Shown here piece after piece: positions 22,320 through 35,925 of a stretch of DNA of 64,000 nucleotides. The notes beneath the pieces are model-generated. The model ran no database searches and was not told the DNA's origin. It saw only the letters and a program-made list of their open reading frames with translations. Position 1 is the first letter of the stretch, and each line of letters opens with the position of its first letter. The translations under genes and the position numbers were made by a program. Source of the DNA: Acanthochlamys bracteata (lineage: Eukaryota > Streptophyta > Magnoliopsida > Pandanales > Velloziaceae); assembly GCA_019914995.1 (NCBI GenBank), contig CM034132.1:5417501-5481500 (forward strand), read 5' to 3'.

Positions 22320-25300
22320 TGATGGAATATCAAAATTGATTTTGATATTAACAAATACTAAGAAAATTATAGTTTATAAATTAGGTGGACTAATAATTTA
22401 AACTAAATTATGCAAAATTAAAAATATAAAATTTTCCAAATAAATAGTTATAGTCTAGCCAGCTGCTTCGGGCGCAAACAAAAACCAAGTGTTGAGACAG
22501 CAGAACACAGAGTAGAACAGAGGAGTCTCACAAGAACAGCCCACTATATTACTACTGATCCTGAACCGAGTGAAAATGATCAAGTATAGATTTCAGAGGC
22601 AGATTCGATCGTGATGCCAATTCAGCTTGAGCAAAATATTTTATCAGAGCTGGAACAACATGCATATAACAAGCTTGGCTAAAGAGTTAATCAAATTATG
22701 ATCTACACAACTTTGAAAAATTCGTGAAAGATTGGAAAAAATTCAGAAAACATGTATTGCAGAAAATCAGACAACACTAGAGTCAACTTTCAAATGAAGT
22801 TTGATCAAGATTTTCTCATTCTTTTGAAGCCAATTTTTGAGGACATATAAAACATCATATCCACTACCATTCCACATCAAATACAATAGAAAATTGCAAC
22901 AAGTGAAGGTCAAGAATATACTGCAAAGGTACCATTAGAACTACTACTAACATGCTAGAATTCAGAATTGAATTTCGATTTTCACTCAAAGAAAAGCCAA
23001 GGATCCGGTTACAAGGAGTATACATACACTTATCCACCATAGTGCTATGATGATACATCACAATAACCTACTACATGTAGCAACTATATAAAATGATCCA
23101 AATAAATGAAGCTAACAGAAGAACACTATATACAGAGCTTTCTTACAAGATTCACAAGATGAAATCCAAGCATTCTTTTACTGCATATAAGAGTTGATTT
23201 TACTGGAACATCCGGATGATAATATATATCAAATCACTAGCATTCGTTACTGAAAACAAATCTATATATTGCAGTCATAGTAGGCAAATTAATGCAAAGC
23301 CATCTTAGAGCCGATGAACACCCGACGGAAACATCACATGGCTGATCTATGAACTCAGAAGAAAAATTTGAATTTGAGCTTGATTCATCGTCTCCATACT
23401 AAGGGCCACCAGAAAGAGCAAAGAAATTGAACAATAGACAAAGAAAAAGAGCACACGCGGGAGAAATTGAAATCACCGACAAGCCCATTTAATGCTACAA
23501 AAGAAAAATCAAATCAAGCCATACTAGTGTAAGCAATTAAGATTTAAAGTGATAGCTGGAAGATCTAATGATATTATACTTATTTCTATCAAAATCCAAC
23601 CGTTGAAACGTACTTGATGGAACCTTTAATGGCAGCGGCATAGAAGACGAAGTTGATAACACTGTAGCAGACGGGTGCAAAAGGGAGACAATGGAAAGAA
23701 TTTCCTACCGTTTGGAGATCCGAATCACTCCAGGTTGCGAAGAGAAGAAGAAAAATATAAGGAGGAGAAAAACAGAACAAGAGAGTAGAGATGTGAACTA
23801 GAAGAAAAGAAAAAAAAAACCTACTCACTTCAACTCACTAACGAACTTTACCAAGATACATCTTCGGCATTTCTTTGATCCCCTCCTTACTTTACTAAGC
23901 TTCAATTTAATCTAATGAGAGAGATCATGTGCTTTAAAATTATTTGTAACAAACACTTTCGTGAGAAGAGCTTGGCTAAGCCTTCTAGGTTGTGCTATTA
24001 TTATAAGAAGCTACATACTTCCCACAAGCCTTGGCTAAAGCTTGTGCGTTAGCGGCCGGAGAGACTTGTGAGTCTAGTAGGCTGTCGGTGGTTCATCTCG
24101 AGTAGAGAACCGGTTAAGGAAATGGTGTTTGGCTAAACACATTGCCTTGGTATTGTAGCAACTTGATAAAGATTAGTAGAATTCACTCTTGATAAATAGT
24201 GGCCGTGGATGTAGGCAAACTTATTTGCCGAACCACGTAAATCTTGCTTGTTGAATGATTTTCTTATATTGTTTGCATCTGAATTAAACAGAGAACGCTA
24301 AACAGAAAGATTTTGTTTACGTCTAGTCGACTATAGTTGATAATGTGTAATGTGATATATTTATTATATCTTATTGTTATAATAAATATTAGATTTTTAT
24401 TAAAATTCTATTCACAATATGAATTAATTTATTTTATTTTATTTTGTGAAGTATAGGTGAATAAAGAAGCAAATTATTGAAGGAATAAAATAAAAGAGCT
24501 AATCATGGAAGGAAATATCAAATTGCGATCTTTATTAATGCATTTGACCAATCAAATCTAAATCAAAGATTTAGCATCAAATCTAGCATCAAATATAGCA
24601 ACAAATCTACATCAAATCTAATCCGAATATCCTGAATATATCTTTTGCCTAATTTTATAGGAGAAAGTTCCACTATAAAAAGAGCTGAATGGAGAGCCAA
24701 GAAGGGCATCGAAGGAGTAACGAAGAGCCAACGGAAAACCTAAAGAGAGCCAAACGGGAGACAGAAGGAAGATCAGATTAAAGACGAAAAATTCTTCAGA
24801 TTTACTTTCTTCTCTTTTATCTCATGTTTTATTTTTTATACAATATTATTGTGTGTAATATTAATATGAGTGGCTAAATTCTCTAAACTGGAGTTAGGAT
24901 GAAACCCTAATAAATTTAATTTATTTTTTGAATATTATGTGATGTATGGATTGTTGATTTTATGTAAGTTGTTAATTCTTGTTTGAAAGGATGTTTAGAT
25001 GTTAAATTTGCATGCATGATTAGCATTGAGTTTGATATCTAAATTATTATATTAATTATGTTTGCGAGGATCAATCGGAGCATAATTTACGAAGTACAGG
25101 ATTAATAACTGTAGTTAATATTTACTGGACCAAAGTGAATGTAACTACATGATTTATAATTTCGTAGAACCTAATTCATTGTTAGTAATTTCTAAACAAG
25201 GAGTTAGAATATCACTAGCGATAGGTGATTTTATAATAGATCAAAGTTAAAATCATAATTAGAAATCGTATCTAAGAACTGAACCAAAGTGTTAGATACA

Positions 25301-25740
25301 AAGTCTTCACAATTATCATAATCTATTATCATATTTATTTAAAGATTAAATTAGAGATATTAGTGGTGGATTCTAAAACTCCAGTTGTTTGTATACCTGT
25401 TTTCTCGATCCGTATGTTACTTTTCATTCTTAGTCCTCGTGCACTTTTGATTCGCTTTCACAAACACAACTTTTGTTACTAAAAACTTGGATTAGAGTTA
25501 ACAATAATCTCTGTGGAACAAACTCGTTATCTGCTATACGATAGACGACAACCGTGCACTTGCGGGATAGACTAGGATAGAATTACTGAGTTTTTCTTAG
25601 TTGGTTTTATCTACATCAATAGTTCTGCTATTTTGTAGAAAACCAAGATCTGTTCAATTAGCAATACTGTATTAAATTTTTTAACTACCAACTCAATTTG
25701 CTCCTCCCTTCCTGAGTTGGTCGTGCAGGTTTGACCAACA
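22320..25740 (+). repeat. 5' LTR of the second Sirevirus (holds a nested solo LTR)
   Basis: Begins TGATGGAATATC and ends GACCAACA. It aligns along its length with the 3' LTR at 31099-33094. It is longer because of the solo LTR at 24338-25618 and a stretch around 22880-23090 not found in the 3' copy. Without the solo LTR it is about 2.1 kb. Confidence 0.88.
24338..25618 (+). mobile_element. Solo LTR nested in the Sirevirus 5' LTR
   Basis: The 1281-bp segment starts TGATAATGTG and ends CTACATCA. It is flanked by atagt on both sides (24333-24337 and 25619-25623). The matching position in the 3' LTR (near 32975) is an empty site, cgactatagttctgc, which proves insertion. No internal retrotransposon sequence is present, so it is a solo LTR from LTR-LTR recombination. 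The 'cgtgcacttgcggg' stretch near 25553 is common in plant Ty3/Gypsy LTRs, but the family is not certain. Orientation is undetermined; plus is assumed from that motif. Confidence 0.88.
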
Positions 25741-25742
25741 AT

Positions 25743-25754
25743 TGGTATCAAAGC
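25743..25754 (+). other. Primer-binding site of the second Sirevirus
   Basis: Two bases after the 5' LTR the sequence reads tggtatcaaagc, one base from the initiator tRNA-Met primer site tggtatcagagc. Confidence 0.85.
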
Positions 25755-25799
25755 GGGCCTCCAAACTGAAGGTTTAACCACCTTGAGGAAAGATCCAGT

Positions 25800-27560
25800 G
25801 ACGAACTTAGCTCTTATTGAAAAGAAAGGAAGATCGCTTGATTTCTCCAGCATTTGATGAAAATAATTACAGACGTTGGAAGATGAAGATGACTATATTT
25901 TTAAAGTCACAAAATTATTTTTTGTGAAAAATCGTCAAAGATAGAGACAAAACTACAATGCAAATTCCAGACAATAATAATTTTTCTTCTTTAAACTCTC
26001 ATGCTTTGAAATTGCTGTATCGTGCTTTAAATTTTAAACAATTTAATCACATTTATTTTCATTCTATAGCAAAAGAAGTTTGGCTTAAGTTAGAAAGAAT
26101 ATATGAAGCCAAATCTGAGGCTAACCAATACAATGAAGGTGAAACCTCATCAAATGAAAGTGAAGCAATACTAAATTATCAAAAGGAACATAATCTTCGC
26201 TTGACAGCTATCCATGAATACCAAAATGAGGTAAGTCTTCCTTTCTTTAAAGAAGAAGATAATATTACTTTGGTAACAAGAAAATACAGGCACATTTTGA
26301 GGAAGAACCAAAAGAGAAAAAGTAGGAACTAGCCTCAGAAGAGAGCAAAGACTAGACGCAGCAACAAAAGTTCTTCCTCATCTAAAAAGAGCAAAACTGA
26401 AACCATTCATCAAAAAAAGATGAGATTATGTCAAACGGCCAATAATGAACAATCTAGTGAGGTAAGCTCATCTGAATTTTGTGACTCAAATGAAGATTTG
26501 AAAGAAATTTTTGATAAACCCTATGCTAAATACATGCATGTGAAAAGCATGAATAAATTATGAAAAACTACATGTGTGAATACAAAAAAAAGAATGATTT
26601 GTGGATTAAGCAAGTACTTACTTTTAATGATGATCTTGCTAGTAAAAATAATACCAAGAAAGATTCTTTGTATAATAACCAAATAAATGCAGAAATACAT
26701 GCGTTATGTGCTGAAAACATAAAACTCATTGAGACAAATGAGAAACTTTGTGCCAAGTTGAATGATTATACTACTGGTAAGTAGCTGACTAGCTCTGGTA
26801 TTGGTAACTCTTCCACTTGTGTGGATCTAAATGAGAAAATCAGGAATTTAGAAGTAGATAATACCAAGTTACATGCGGAATGTGATCGTCTGAAAGAAGA
26901 ACTAGCCCAAGTCAAAGCAACAAACAAATCACATTCTACTGAATGCTTACTGCTGAGAAATGAGGTAAAAGATTTGACTGCCAAGAGTAGTGACCTACAA
27001 GCTTTTCTAACAAGGTTTGTTAAAAGTAAAGATAGGTTGGATGCTATGCTTGGCTCACAGAAGGGTGTATTCAGAAAAAAAAGGTATCGAGTTTGTGCCA
27101 ACTAATGAGGATCTTACTGTCAACCGAACCAATATTAAGCAAAACTTAAAAACTGCAAGTGGTGTATTCTCCAGTAAGTATAAAACTAACAAAGTACAAT
27201 TCTTTAGTCCTTTTATAAAGTGCTTTCATTGTGCTAGAAAGGGTCACAAGGTAAGTTCTTGTTGGTTTAAAAATAATGAAAATAAGGTAAAGGTATTGTG
27301 GATTTCCAAGAACAACCGTCTTCCGAAAAAGATATGTGAAAATCCCTTTAGAACAAGTGCTAGATGCATTACTATTAAACAATCTATTATTTTATAAGGT
27401 AATCCATCCACCTCCTATATGGCTAGCAATGATGAATATGTGACTCATTATTCCAAATTCAAAAAAGTCAAGGCATGAATAAAAAGATTGGGTGCCAAAA
27501 GAAACTCTCAAGATTACCAATACTTTCGAAACCAAAGAAATTTGGGTATTAAAGGCGTAA
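25800..27560 (+). pseudogene. Gag remains of the second Sirevirus
   Basis: Open pieces at 25958-26332, 26560-26784, 26821-27105 and 27017-27397 show, in order, a gag domain (LKLLYRALNFKQFNHI, AKEVWLKLERIYE), a long coiled-coil-like region rich in Lys, Glu, Asn and Leu, and a CX2CX4HX4C zinc knuckle at about 27221-27262 (CFHCARKGHKVSSC). The ordering matches the gag and post-gag part of the first Sirevirus. It is a fossil with several interruptions. Confidence 0.75.
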
Positions 27561-30500
27561 GCTTTTGTTGCAAAAATTCTTCAACAATGAGGTAAGTAAT
27601 TCAATCCTATAATGATGTTGATGATTGCCAAGTCTTTAATGTTTTTCTTTTGCTTTCAAATACAAATGAAACTAATTGCAATTCATCTTTGACTGAAATT
27701 GTATGAATCTTAGCCATGCAAATTTTCAATAAATATTAATGTATGTATGAATTATGTTTTAGAATTTTTGGCTGGTATATATATAGATACTACTAATCTT
27801 TGCATGATAAATATAAAAAAAAGTGGATATATATGGTATAGAGATTTAGATACTACAATTCAAAAATCCTTTCCAAATTTTGAAGATTTGCTTTTATCAA
27901 AGACCTAATTGAAATGAAGAACAAATCTAAAAACCCCTGCGTCGCCTGCATGAGAGCTGTTTTACAAGTTTAGTTAAAAACAGTAAAGAAATGTACACTT
28001 CAGCAGATGAATAACTAATTGGAATCTAAATAGAATATTAACAACTCTATGTTGAAATCTCTGAAATGCAACGAGCCTTTTCAAATTGTATAATTTGTAT
28101 TCAATTATGGGTCAAGTAATCTCTACGAGAAGCTATTATCAATAGGTAACTTATATATTTATTCTGTAAATTTTTTTTTTCATAATCAAGAGGTAAGTAT
28201 ATTACCCTTAGATTAAGTTTTGAGATATGTCAAGATCTCATGGTCCTCTAATCTTGATGAATAATTGCTGTGGAATGTGAATGAATTTTTCAAAACAATT
28301 TTTGAATATTGGGAAAAGATTTTGCAAACATACTTTATTTGCTAGCATAAATTTTCATGAATTCGTAATCTTTGAAAAGTATGTTTAATTAGTGGTTTTG
28401 TTTTCAAGTGAGTTATGGATGTGCTTTCTTATGTGTTACTGAAAACTTAGTAAATTTTTTGAAATAAGAGTGTTATGTTTCATAAAATGTATTTCTCCTT
28501 AAAAACGAATTAACCATTTTAGGATTTACATCATGTAATGCTAAATGAAGGTTTCATTGTTCATCTTCTTCATGTGAGCACATTGACGACCTTTTTCAGA
28601 AACTATTATAGTGGCCATATATTTGACGGTTCATGTCTTCATGTAAAGAAAATATTTAATAATTAAATATATGATGAATAGGAATGTGGATATTGAGGAT
28701 ATTTATTGAAATAATGCTTGTTTCAGAAAAATTACCAAGATGATTTTATATTAACTTATCCTTATGCAGGAATCTCTATACATCTTTGATATTCTGAGTT
28801 TCAGCATCTATTTGCTCTAAAAAGTATCCACTAATCATGTTTCTGATGAAGTATTATTGACTAACATATACTTTGCAGATCTTATCTAATCGATGCAAAA
28901 GCAAAAGAGTTGAAACAAACTTTTAAAAATTGAGAGAGGTACATTCAGAAGAAGAGCCATTGGGTCCATATCAAGTAGCAAGCACTTTATAGCAACACAA
29001 CCAATGGCAAGGAAATTTGCAGAAATACAAATATTACATCGTCCAGTAAGCATGCGATCAATAAGTGAACTATAATGCCAACTAATGATAAAAGATCTAA
29101 AGAAATTTGCATAGCAAAGAGGTAAGTTTTTTCTTATAAAATCATAAAAAAAAAGCAAAGATAAGTTTTTTTACAAAGATATTGATTTTAATGATCTTCA
29201 AAACTTTGATGAAGTGCTAGTGTTGAAGTAAATGATACACCTTATTGAAATTTTGCTGGAATTTAATTCTTGATAGAATTGTTTATTGAAATTTGCTTAA
29301 TTTATGTAAGCTTAATTGCAATCTATTTATACTATAATTATTAAAGCAGTATGCTCTTTATTGGCCTATTCAAAACGATATGGTGCCTAGTGATTATTGA
29401 TGTGATTGTGTAGGATGTTTTAAAACTCCTAATATATACTACTAAAAATCATATGAAAAAATGAATGATATGAGCAAAACTAGTGTCAACATTCTAGCCC
29501 CAAAAACAAAATCTGCTATTAATTTTGATTTATTTCTCTAAATTTTTGTGCTGGAATCTAACATTATTTTTTGGGAATAGTAGGTGAAAATGGCAAAATG
29601 AGGAAAGAAAAGATCAAAGAAGGAGGAAAATTATGCATTAAATATAATGAGATTTATGTGAACTCACACTGGTTCCTATAGGAGAAGTGCTACCACCTAA
29701 CTGCTGTCGTTGAGTTTGATGTCATGTGAAATGCCATTCAATTTTTAATAACTGAATGCCTTTGTTTCTTATTAAGATGAGAGGTTACTGAGTACATCAA
29801 CAATAAGGAGATTATGCCATTCTAGAATGAAAGCACCTATTAAGGGGGAGAAATCTAAATGTCCTAGTAAAAAAAGATATGATATATATGAGATATTTTT
29901 TCTCTGTAAGTCAAATATTTTGCAAGATCTATTGTGTGCAAACGGGACATGGAACGCTCTTCTTGCTCGGTAGTAAAGTGTCATCTTCTGCAATAAAGAA
30001 TTTTCTAGAAATGGATTGTTGAACTTATTAGAAAATTTTCTATCGATCCAAAATCAAATAGTTTATGACTTCAGTAGGGATTAGTTAATATATATTACAA
30101 AAAATTTTTCTTTGTCAAATAAAACAGTAAGACACAAATAAGGTATAGATAAATTCTCTCTTGACTCTCTTTGGCAAATTGTTGAGTGCAAATGCTACAT
30201 AACATTGTGAATTTATATGACATAAATTGTGAATTATCATCTTGATTTGGATATATCGTAAAATTATCTTGTACTTCTAAAATGATAATTTTGATAAGTT
30301 TTATTTTAACAAATATTATTAGTTTCGAATTATGTTAAAAAAAAAAGAAATGTGAATTTATGCATTTCTATCTTAAATGGGTTTGAAATTTTGCTAAGAA
30401 TTTGACTTTGTAAATTATTGCTGCATTTGTGAGCTAACTTATAGCCAGAAAAAAATATTTTCAATAATGCAGTTTGGATGAAAACAGTGAGCAAGTATAT

Positions 30501-31098
30501 CTTCCTGTAAACAAATAATCGGCAAGTAGTCACCTAAAGCTCAAACAGAGAAGAAGCAACTTTCTATTAAATATTCTAAATAGCCAGGAGCTACCTCATT
30601 GTGTCACATCAATGCAAACACAACTCCATCCATCTACAAGAATATTGTAGGAGGTAAAGCATATATTATATGAGATATATCCTTCTTAGTTATTGTTAGT
30701 AAAGGTAAATCAAGGTAAAATATATACGCATATTGTTTTTTGGATTATATTAATATATTCCTTATGCATCATGAATATATACTTCGTAAGTCTTTCATAA
30801 ACATTTATCTCAATTATGATTTTTCTAAATATTGATAATTGCTCGATAATCTCCCACTCTTTTTGTGATGACAAAAAGGGAGAGAGATGAAAGAATTATT
30901 GTGTGGAGGAAAGTGAAAGTGATAATAATGCATTCAGTAAGGGAAAGAATTTATTCAAAAAGAATCAAAAAAATTCTTACACCATTCTTTGGTAACAAAA
31001 GCAAACTCTTTTTATTTGTAATGAGTATCACTATGCTTTGTTAGAATCATAAACCAATAATTCTTAATTTGTTTTGTCATTATCAAAAAAGGAGAGAT
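27561..31098 (+). other. Non-coding interior and 3' end of the second Sirevirus, with repeated polypurine tracts
   Basis: No retrotransposon enzyme domain is recognisable. Purine tracts of the Sirevirus type occur at about 29837-29848 (attaagggggag), about 30874-30888 (acaaaaagggagaga) and immediately before the 3' LTR at 31085-31098 (aaaaaaggagagat). The rest is AT-rich, with several GGTAAGT-like stretches. Confidence 0.6.
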
Positions 31099-33094
31099 TG
31101 TTGGAATATCAAAACTGATTTTGATGATAACAAAAATTAAGAATTATAGTTTATGAGTTAGGTGGACTAATGATTTAAACTAAGCTCTTCAGAATTGAAA
31201 GTTTAAATTCTTCCAAACAAATAGTTATAGTCCAACCAGTTATTTTATAGGAAACTCTACTTCAGACGCAAGAGAAATCGGTTAAGTGTTGGAAGAGAGC
31301 AAATCGGTCATACGGAACAGAGGAGCTGAGTTGAGTAGATAGAGGAGTCTCATAAGAACAGCCGACTAGATTGTTACTGATTCTAATCCGAGTGAAAATG
31401 ATCAAGTTACAGATTTCAGAGGCAGATACAATCGTGATGCAAATTCAGCTTCAGCAACATATTTTTACAAAAGCTAGAACAACATGCACACAACAATTTT
31501 GACTAAGGAGTTCATCAAATTATGATCTACATAATTTTGAAAAATTCGTGAAAGAGTGGAAGAAATTCAGAAAACATGCATTGTAAAAAATCAGATAACA
31601 CTGGAGTCAACTTTTAGATAAAGTTTGATCAAAATTTTCTCATCCATTTGAAGCCAAATTTTGAGGACATATAGAACATCATATCCATTATCATTCCAAA
31701 TCAAGTACAACAACAAATGAAGCTGACAGAAGAACACTCTATAAAGAGCTTTCTTTACAAGATTCACAAGATGAAATTCAAACATTCTTTCACTGTATAT
31801 CAGAGTTGATTTTACTGGAACATTCAGATGATAATACACTTCAAATCACTAGCATTCGTCACTGGAAAACAAATCTATACATTACAGTCACAGCAAGCAA
31901 ATTGATACAAAGCCTTTCTAGAGCTGATGAACACCCGACGAGAACCTCATATGGCTAATTTATGAACTCAGAAAGAAATTTTGAATTTGAACTTGATGTA
32001 TTCTAGTCACATGATTAGTTCATCGTCTCTATACTAAGGGCTACAAGAAAGAGCAAAGAAATTAAATAATAGACAAAGAAGGAGAGCATACGCGGAAGAA
32101 TATGAAATCACCAACAACCTCATGTAATGGTAGAAAATAGAGATCAAATCAACCCATAGCAGTATAAGCAATTGAGATTTAAAATGCTAGCTGGAAGATC
32201 TAATGATATTATACTTATTTTTACCAAGATCCAAACGTTGAAACATACCTGATGGAACCTCAAACAGCAGCGACATAGAAAAGCAAGTTGATAACACTGT
32301 AGCAGGTGTACAGGGAAACAACGAAAAGAATTTCCTACATTTGGAGATTCGAATCACTCTAGGCTGCAAAGAGAAGAAGAAAAATATAAAAATGAAAAAA
32401 ACAAAACAAGAGAGTAGAGAAGTGAACTGGACAAGAAAAGAGAAAGAGAAACCTACTCACTTCAACTCACTGTCGAGCTTTACCTAAATACATTTTCGGC
32501 ATTTCTTTGATCCTCTGCTTACTTTACTAAGCTTAAATGTAATCTAATGAGAGAGATCCTGTGCTTTAGAATTGTTTGTAACAAACACATTCATAAGAAG
32601 AGCTTGGCTAAGCCTTCTAGGTTGTGCTATTCTTGTAAGAAGCTACATACTTCCCACAAAGTCTTGGCTAAGGTTTGTGCGTTAGCGGCCGGAGAGACTT
32701 GTGAGTCTAATAGGTTGTCGGTGGTTCATCTCAAGGATAGAACCGGTTAAGGCAATGGTGTTTGGCTAAACACATTACCTTTGGTATTATAGCAACTTGA
32801 TAAAGATTAGTGAAATTCACTCTTGATAAAGAGTGACCGTGGATGTAGGCAAATTTATTTGCGAACCACGTAAATCTTGCGTGTTTGCGTGTTGAATGAT
32901 TTTCGTATGTTGCTTGCACCTGAATTAAACAGAGAACGCTAAACAGAGAGATTCTGTTTACGTCCAGTCGACTATAGTTCTGCTATTTTATAAGAAACGA
33001 AGATCTGTTCAGTTAGCAATACTTATTAAATTTTTGAACTACCAACTCAATTCACATATCCCCTCTTGAGTTGGTTGTGCAGGTTTGGCCAACA
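31099..33094 (+). repeat. 3' LTR of the second Sirevirus
   Basis: Begins TGTTGGAATATC and ends GGCCAACA, 1996 bp, immediately followed by the duplication cctcg. It is collinear with the 5' LTR except that it lacks the solo LTR and one internal stretch. Confidence 0.9.
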
Positions 33095-34570
33095 CCTCGT
33101 AAGGACTAATTTGGTTTTAACATACATGGTTCTTTTGTGAGTGTTAGAATGGGTAATGACGGTTTAGTTAAGATCACTAGCATGAAAGATGTGTGTTTGG
33201 AGACAATAATAGTATTATTTTGACTCTCAAAATTGTTGAAATTACTTCTAGCCTTTGTTTGGATCGGATTTCTATATGCAATGTTAATGATGAATGTTAA
33301 TGATGAGAGGGTATGCAACACTTTCAGGATGGTTGGTGAAAGCTTACTAAATGCTCTATGGTTGTGATTTGAGATATAAAGTTTTCCCAATTTTATTTAA
33401 TGCAAGCAAATATATTGCATTCCATTATCAATGTAGCTAAAATAACGGTACGCTTGAGCTTTGATACATCGGACTCAATCACATAAGCAAAAAGAGTTTG
33501 CGAATTTTAGTCAAGAAAAAATCTTCTTTCTGGAATGAAGAATGCACTATTTAAAAAGTGTACACATTGTTTGATAGAAAAGTAAATCAAAGTTGCTTTT
33601 AAACATCCGCTACTTCAAGAGAACTAGGAATACTTTATTTAGTATGGTTTGATGTTTATGGCCATACCAAAACGAAAAGAATTAGTGGCTCTTTTATTTT
33701 GTGACTTTTATAGATGACCATTTAAGGAAGGCATGGGTTAACACCTTGGAAATGAAAGATCAAATATTGGATGTTTTTAAGCAACTTCATACTTTAATTG
33801 AAGAATAAACGTGTTTGAAATTAAAAATGCATTAGAACTAACAATGTCAGTGAGTATCTTTTAACATTTTGATGATTATTATAAATAGCAAGACATACAA
33901 CATCAAATGACATCTCCTAATTGGGTTCCTACTTCTAATTGAAATATATCATCAAACTGCATTGAGTTTACAGCTTCCAGTTCAAGCCTTTCCCTACGTC
34001 CATCCTTAAATCGACCTCAAGAATATCGCCAACTACCTGCTTATTTAAAAGACTTTCTCTTTACTATGTTGGCTATGATCAACCAAAAAATTTCTCTTTG
34101 CATGTGACCAGGAAATTTTGAAGATACAGTTAAAAGAGAAAAAATAATGTACGGTTATAAAACTGGAATGATTTATAAATAGAAAATAAAAAAGATATGG
34201 GAGCGAGTTAATCTTCCATGAAGAAGATGATTGGCTTGAAGTGGATTTTATAAGGGGTATGCACAATAACATGGAACAGGTTTTCAAGAAATGTTTGACC
34301 CTGTTGCTTGCATGGAGACGATCAAAAACATGTGGTACCTAGAGATGCATAATGCAAATGGGTTTAGTAGTTAATTATTTTCTCAGTTTTTCCAAAATGT
34401 TATTTTACATAATTTCACCTTTTTTTTCCTTTTCCTTAAATCTCACTTCGTTCACAATCATCCATTTACTTTGGTTTATCTGATCTCATCCTTACTGAAC
34501 AAAAGGGACATAATAGAACAAATTCTAACTTTATACAAGTCAACTGGTTTTTCTCTAATGAACGGCTACT

Positions 34571-35832
34571 TCAAAGAAGCCTTCTAAGGTATTCCTCAAC
34601 GGTGGTGTAATTCACATCAGGGTAGAGCTCACAAGCCTCCACTCCGAAAGATGGTTCTATTGCAAAGTGTGTGTGATCTCCTTTGATGAACGTAGCATGC
34701 AAGATTGCCTGCGTGAGGCTCAGTGGAAATGGAGAACCTGATTAGAGAAATTGCAAACAGACGCTCATTTCATCATCAAATGAAAGGGATATTTTAATTT
34801 CATAGTCAAGAAAAAGATATTACACACCTGGGATTTGGTTCAAGACTTCTTGTTCTGACATATAAACCCTCCGCAGTGTTTTGCCAGTCAAATTCTCGTA
34901 GAGTGAAACAAGCTCATTCTGAGATAAAGTGTTTTCTGGCGGCCTGATGTACAGAATTTTGTTCAGAGTACGCTCATCATCTACTGCCTTAATCGTGTAT
35001 GTACCAACATCTTCCTCAGTCACAAAGATTGCTGAAAAGACAAAAATGAAAACGTAAGAACATCTTTGATTATATTATGTATAAAGTTTTCTATATTGCT
35101 AAGTGCTAACCTTTGGTGTTTCCATCTCCCCACATTTCAACTTTATCAGTAGGTAGACCCATGACTGCTGCCTGCCCAAGGTTTGGAAGGAAATATCCAG
35201 CCCAGAAGTTGCAAGAAACAAATGTGTAAGGAACACCTGAAGCTTCAACCTCCCTTCGGAATTTTGCTTTTGCTTCAAATCCTGATTTCGCAGGTTCAAC
35301 TGCGAATGAACGATCCACATCATTGCCAAAATCTGATGGAATAAATCTCTGCAATTTAATCATACGTAGGACTAATTCTTAGCTTGACTACCTGGTAAGC
35401 TGTATGCAGAATCAGTATCACCACTAACCTTAATATGTCCTGCTTCTTTAATGGCCGCCAAGATCTTTGTCTGATCAGCCACCTGCGCGAACCCCATGGT
35501 AGAAATCACGACATCAACCTGCTTGACAGCTTTGACAAGACTGTCGTGATCATATATATCACCCTGCCATTAATTTGTAATTAGCAAACATTTGAAAATT
35601 CTTTCAGTCATATATAGCTCTTAAATTTCAATGAACTCCTACTTACATAAATAAGATTGACGGCGATGCTCTTGAATTCTTCTAAGACTTGTTTCTTAGC
35701 AGGATCTGCTGCAGTGCTCTCCCTCAGTAGAACGAAGGTCGGGTGACCAAGTCTTGTACTTGCTTTCACAACGAAACCACCCAAGTACCCGGTGCCACCG
35801 ATGACTAACACCTCTCTCTTTTTCGCAGCCAT
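34571..35832 (-). CDS. Reductase gene 2: PCBER / isoflavone-reductase-like NADPH-dependent reductase
   Basis: Five exons on the minus strand: 35647-35832, 35429-35563, 35111-35348, 34828-35031 and 34571-34737 (186, 135, 238, 204, 167 bp), giving 309 residues. The NADPH motif GGTGYLG is near residues 12-18, and the catalytic-position lysine is K134 (EAKAKFRR). Other blocks are DFGNDVDR, GVPYTF, WGDGNTKAIFVTE and the C-terminal [14 protein letters not shown]. Introns are short (about 65-215 bp), making it the most compact of the four. It lies about 200 bp from the decayed Copia relic and 15.5 kb from gene 1, with which it shares every exon length: a tandem duplicate pushed apart by transposons. 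Substrate is likely a neolignan or similar phenylpropanoid, but unproven. No damage is seen. Confidence 0.93.
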
Positions 35833-35925
35833 TGATGTCAGGTTCTAGCTACTTCTGCAAGAGTTCTTTGCTGTTGCTAAAGGATAGGCTTTCTCCTACT
35901 GGTTTGCACTTCCAGAAGCGAATTA

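Larger units (their letters stand above)
22320..33094 (+). mobile_element. Second Sirevirus-like element, gag only, inserted in the Copia relic
   Basis: Two long LTRs (22320-25740 and 31099-33094) bound an interior with a primer-binding site, a decayed gag and a non-coding 3' region with several purine tracts. The element is flanked by a perfect 5-bp duplication cctcg (22315-22319 and 33095-33099). No protease, integrase or RT domain is recognisable between 27600 and 31100, so it is a non-autonomous or reduced derivative; the gag has several breaks. By eye, about 28 of 235 aligned LTR bases near 22640-22870 and 31460-31690 differ (about 12%), suggesting an insertion several million years old at usual plant rates. 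Confidence 0.85.
20800..34370 (+). mobile_element. Old Copia relic (Tork/Tnt1-like), split by later insertions
   Basis: Two decayed parts read in the same direction and order. The left part (about 20960-22314) shows gag traces (IASTS.NKEQL-like near 21080, MNISIDDDM near 21900), a zinc-knuckle trace near 22110 (KCHHCGL) and the start of a protease (WVIGDGA near 22280). The right part (33100 to about 34370) continues with protease traces (MGNDGLVKI near 33150), integrase traces near 33680-33880 (LEMKDQILDVFKQLHT) and an RT trace near 34260-34320 (FDPVACMETIK). A primer-site-like tggtagcagaac near 20803 may mark the 5' end. It is heavily decayed, with many breaks, and its LTRs are no longer recognisable. 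The order places it as the oldest layer here. Outer boundaries are approximate. Confidence 0.7.
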
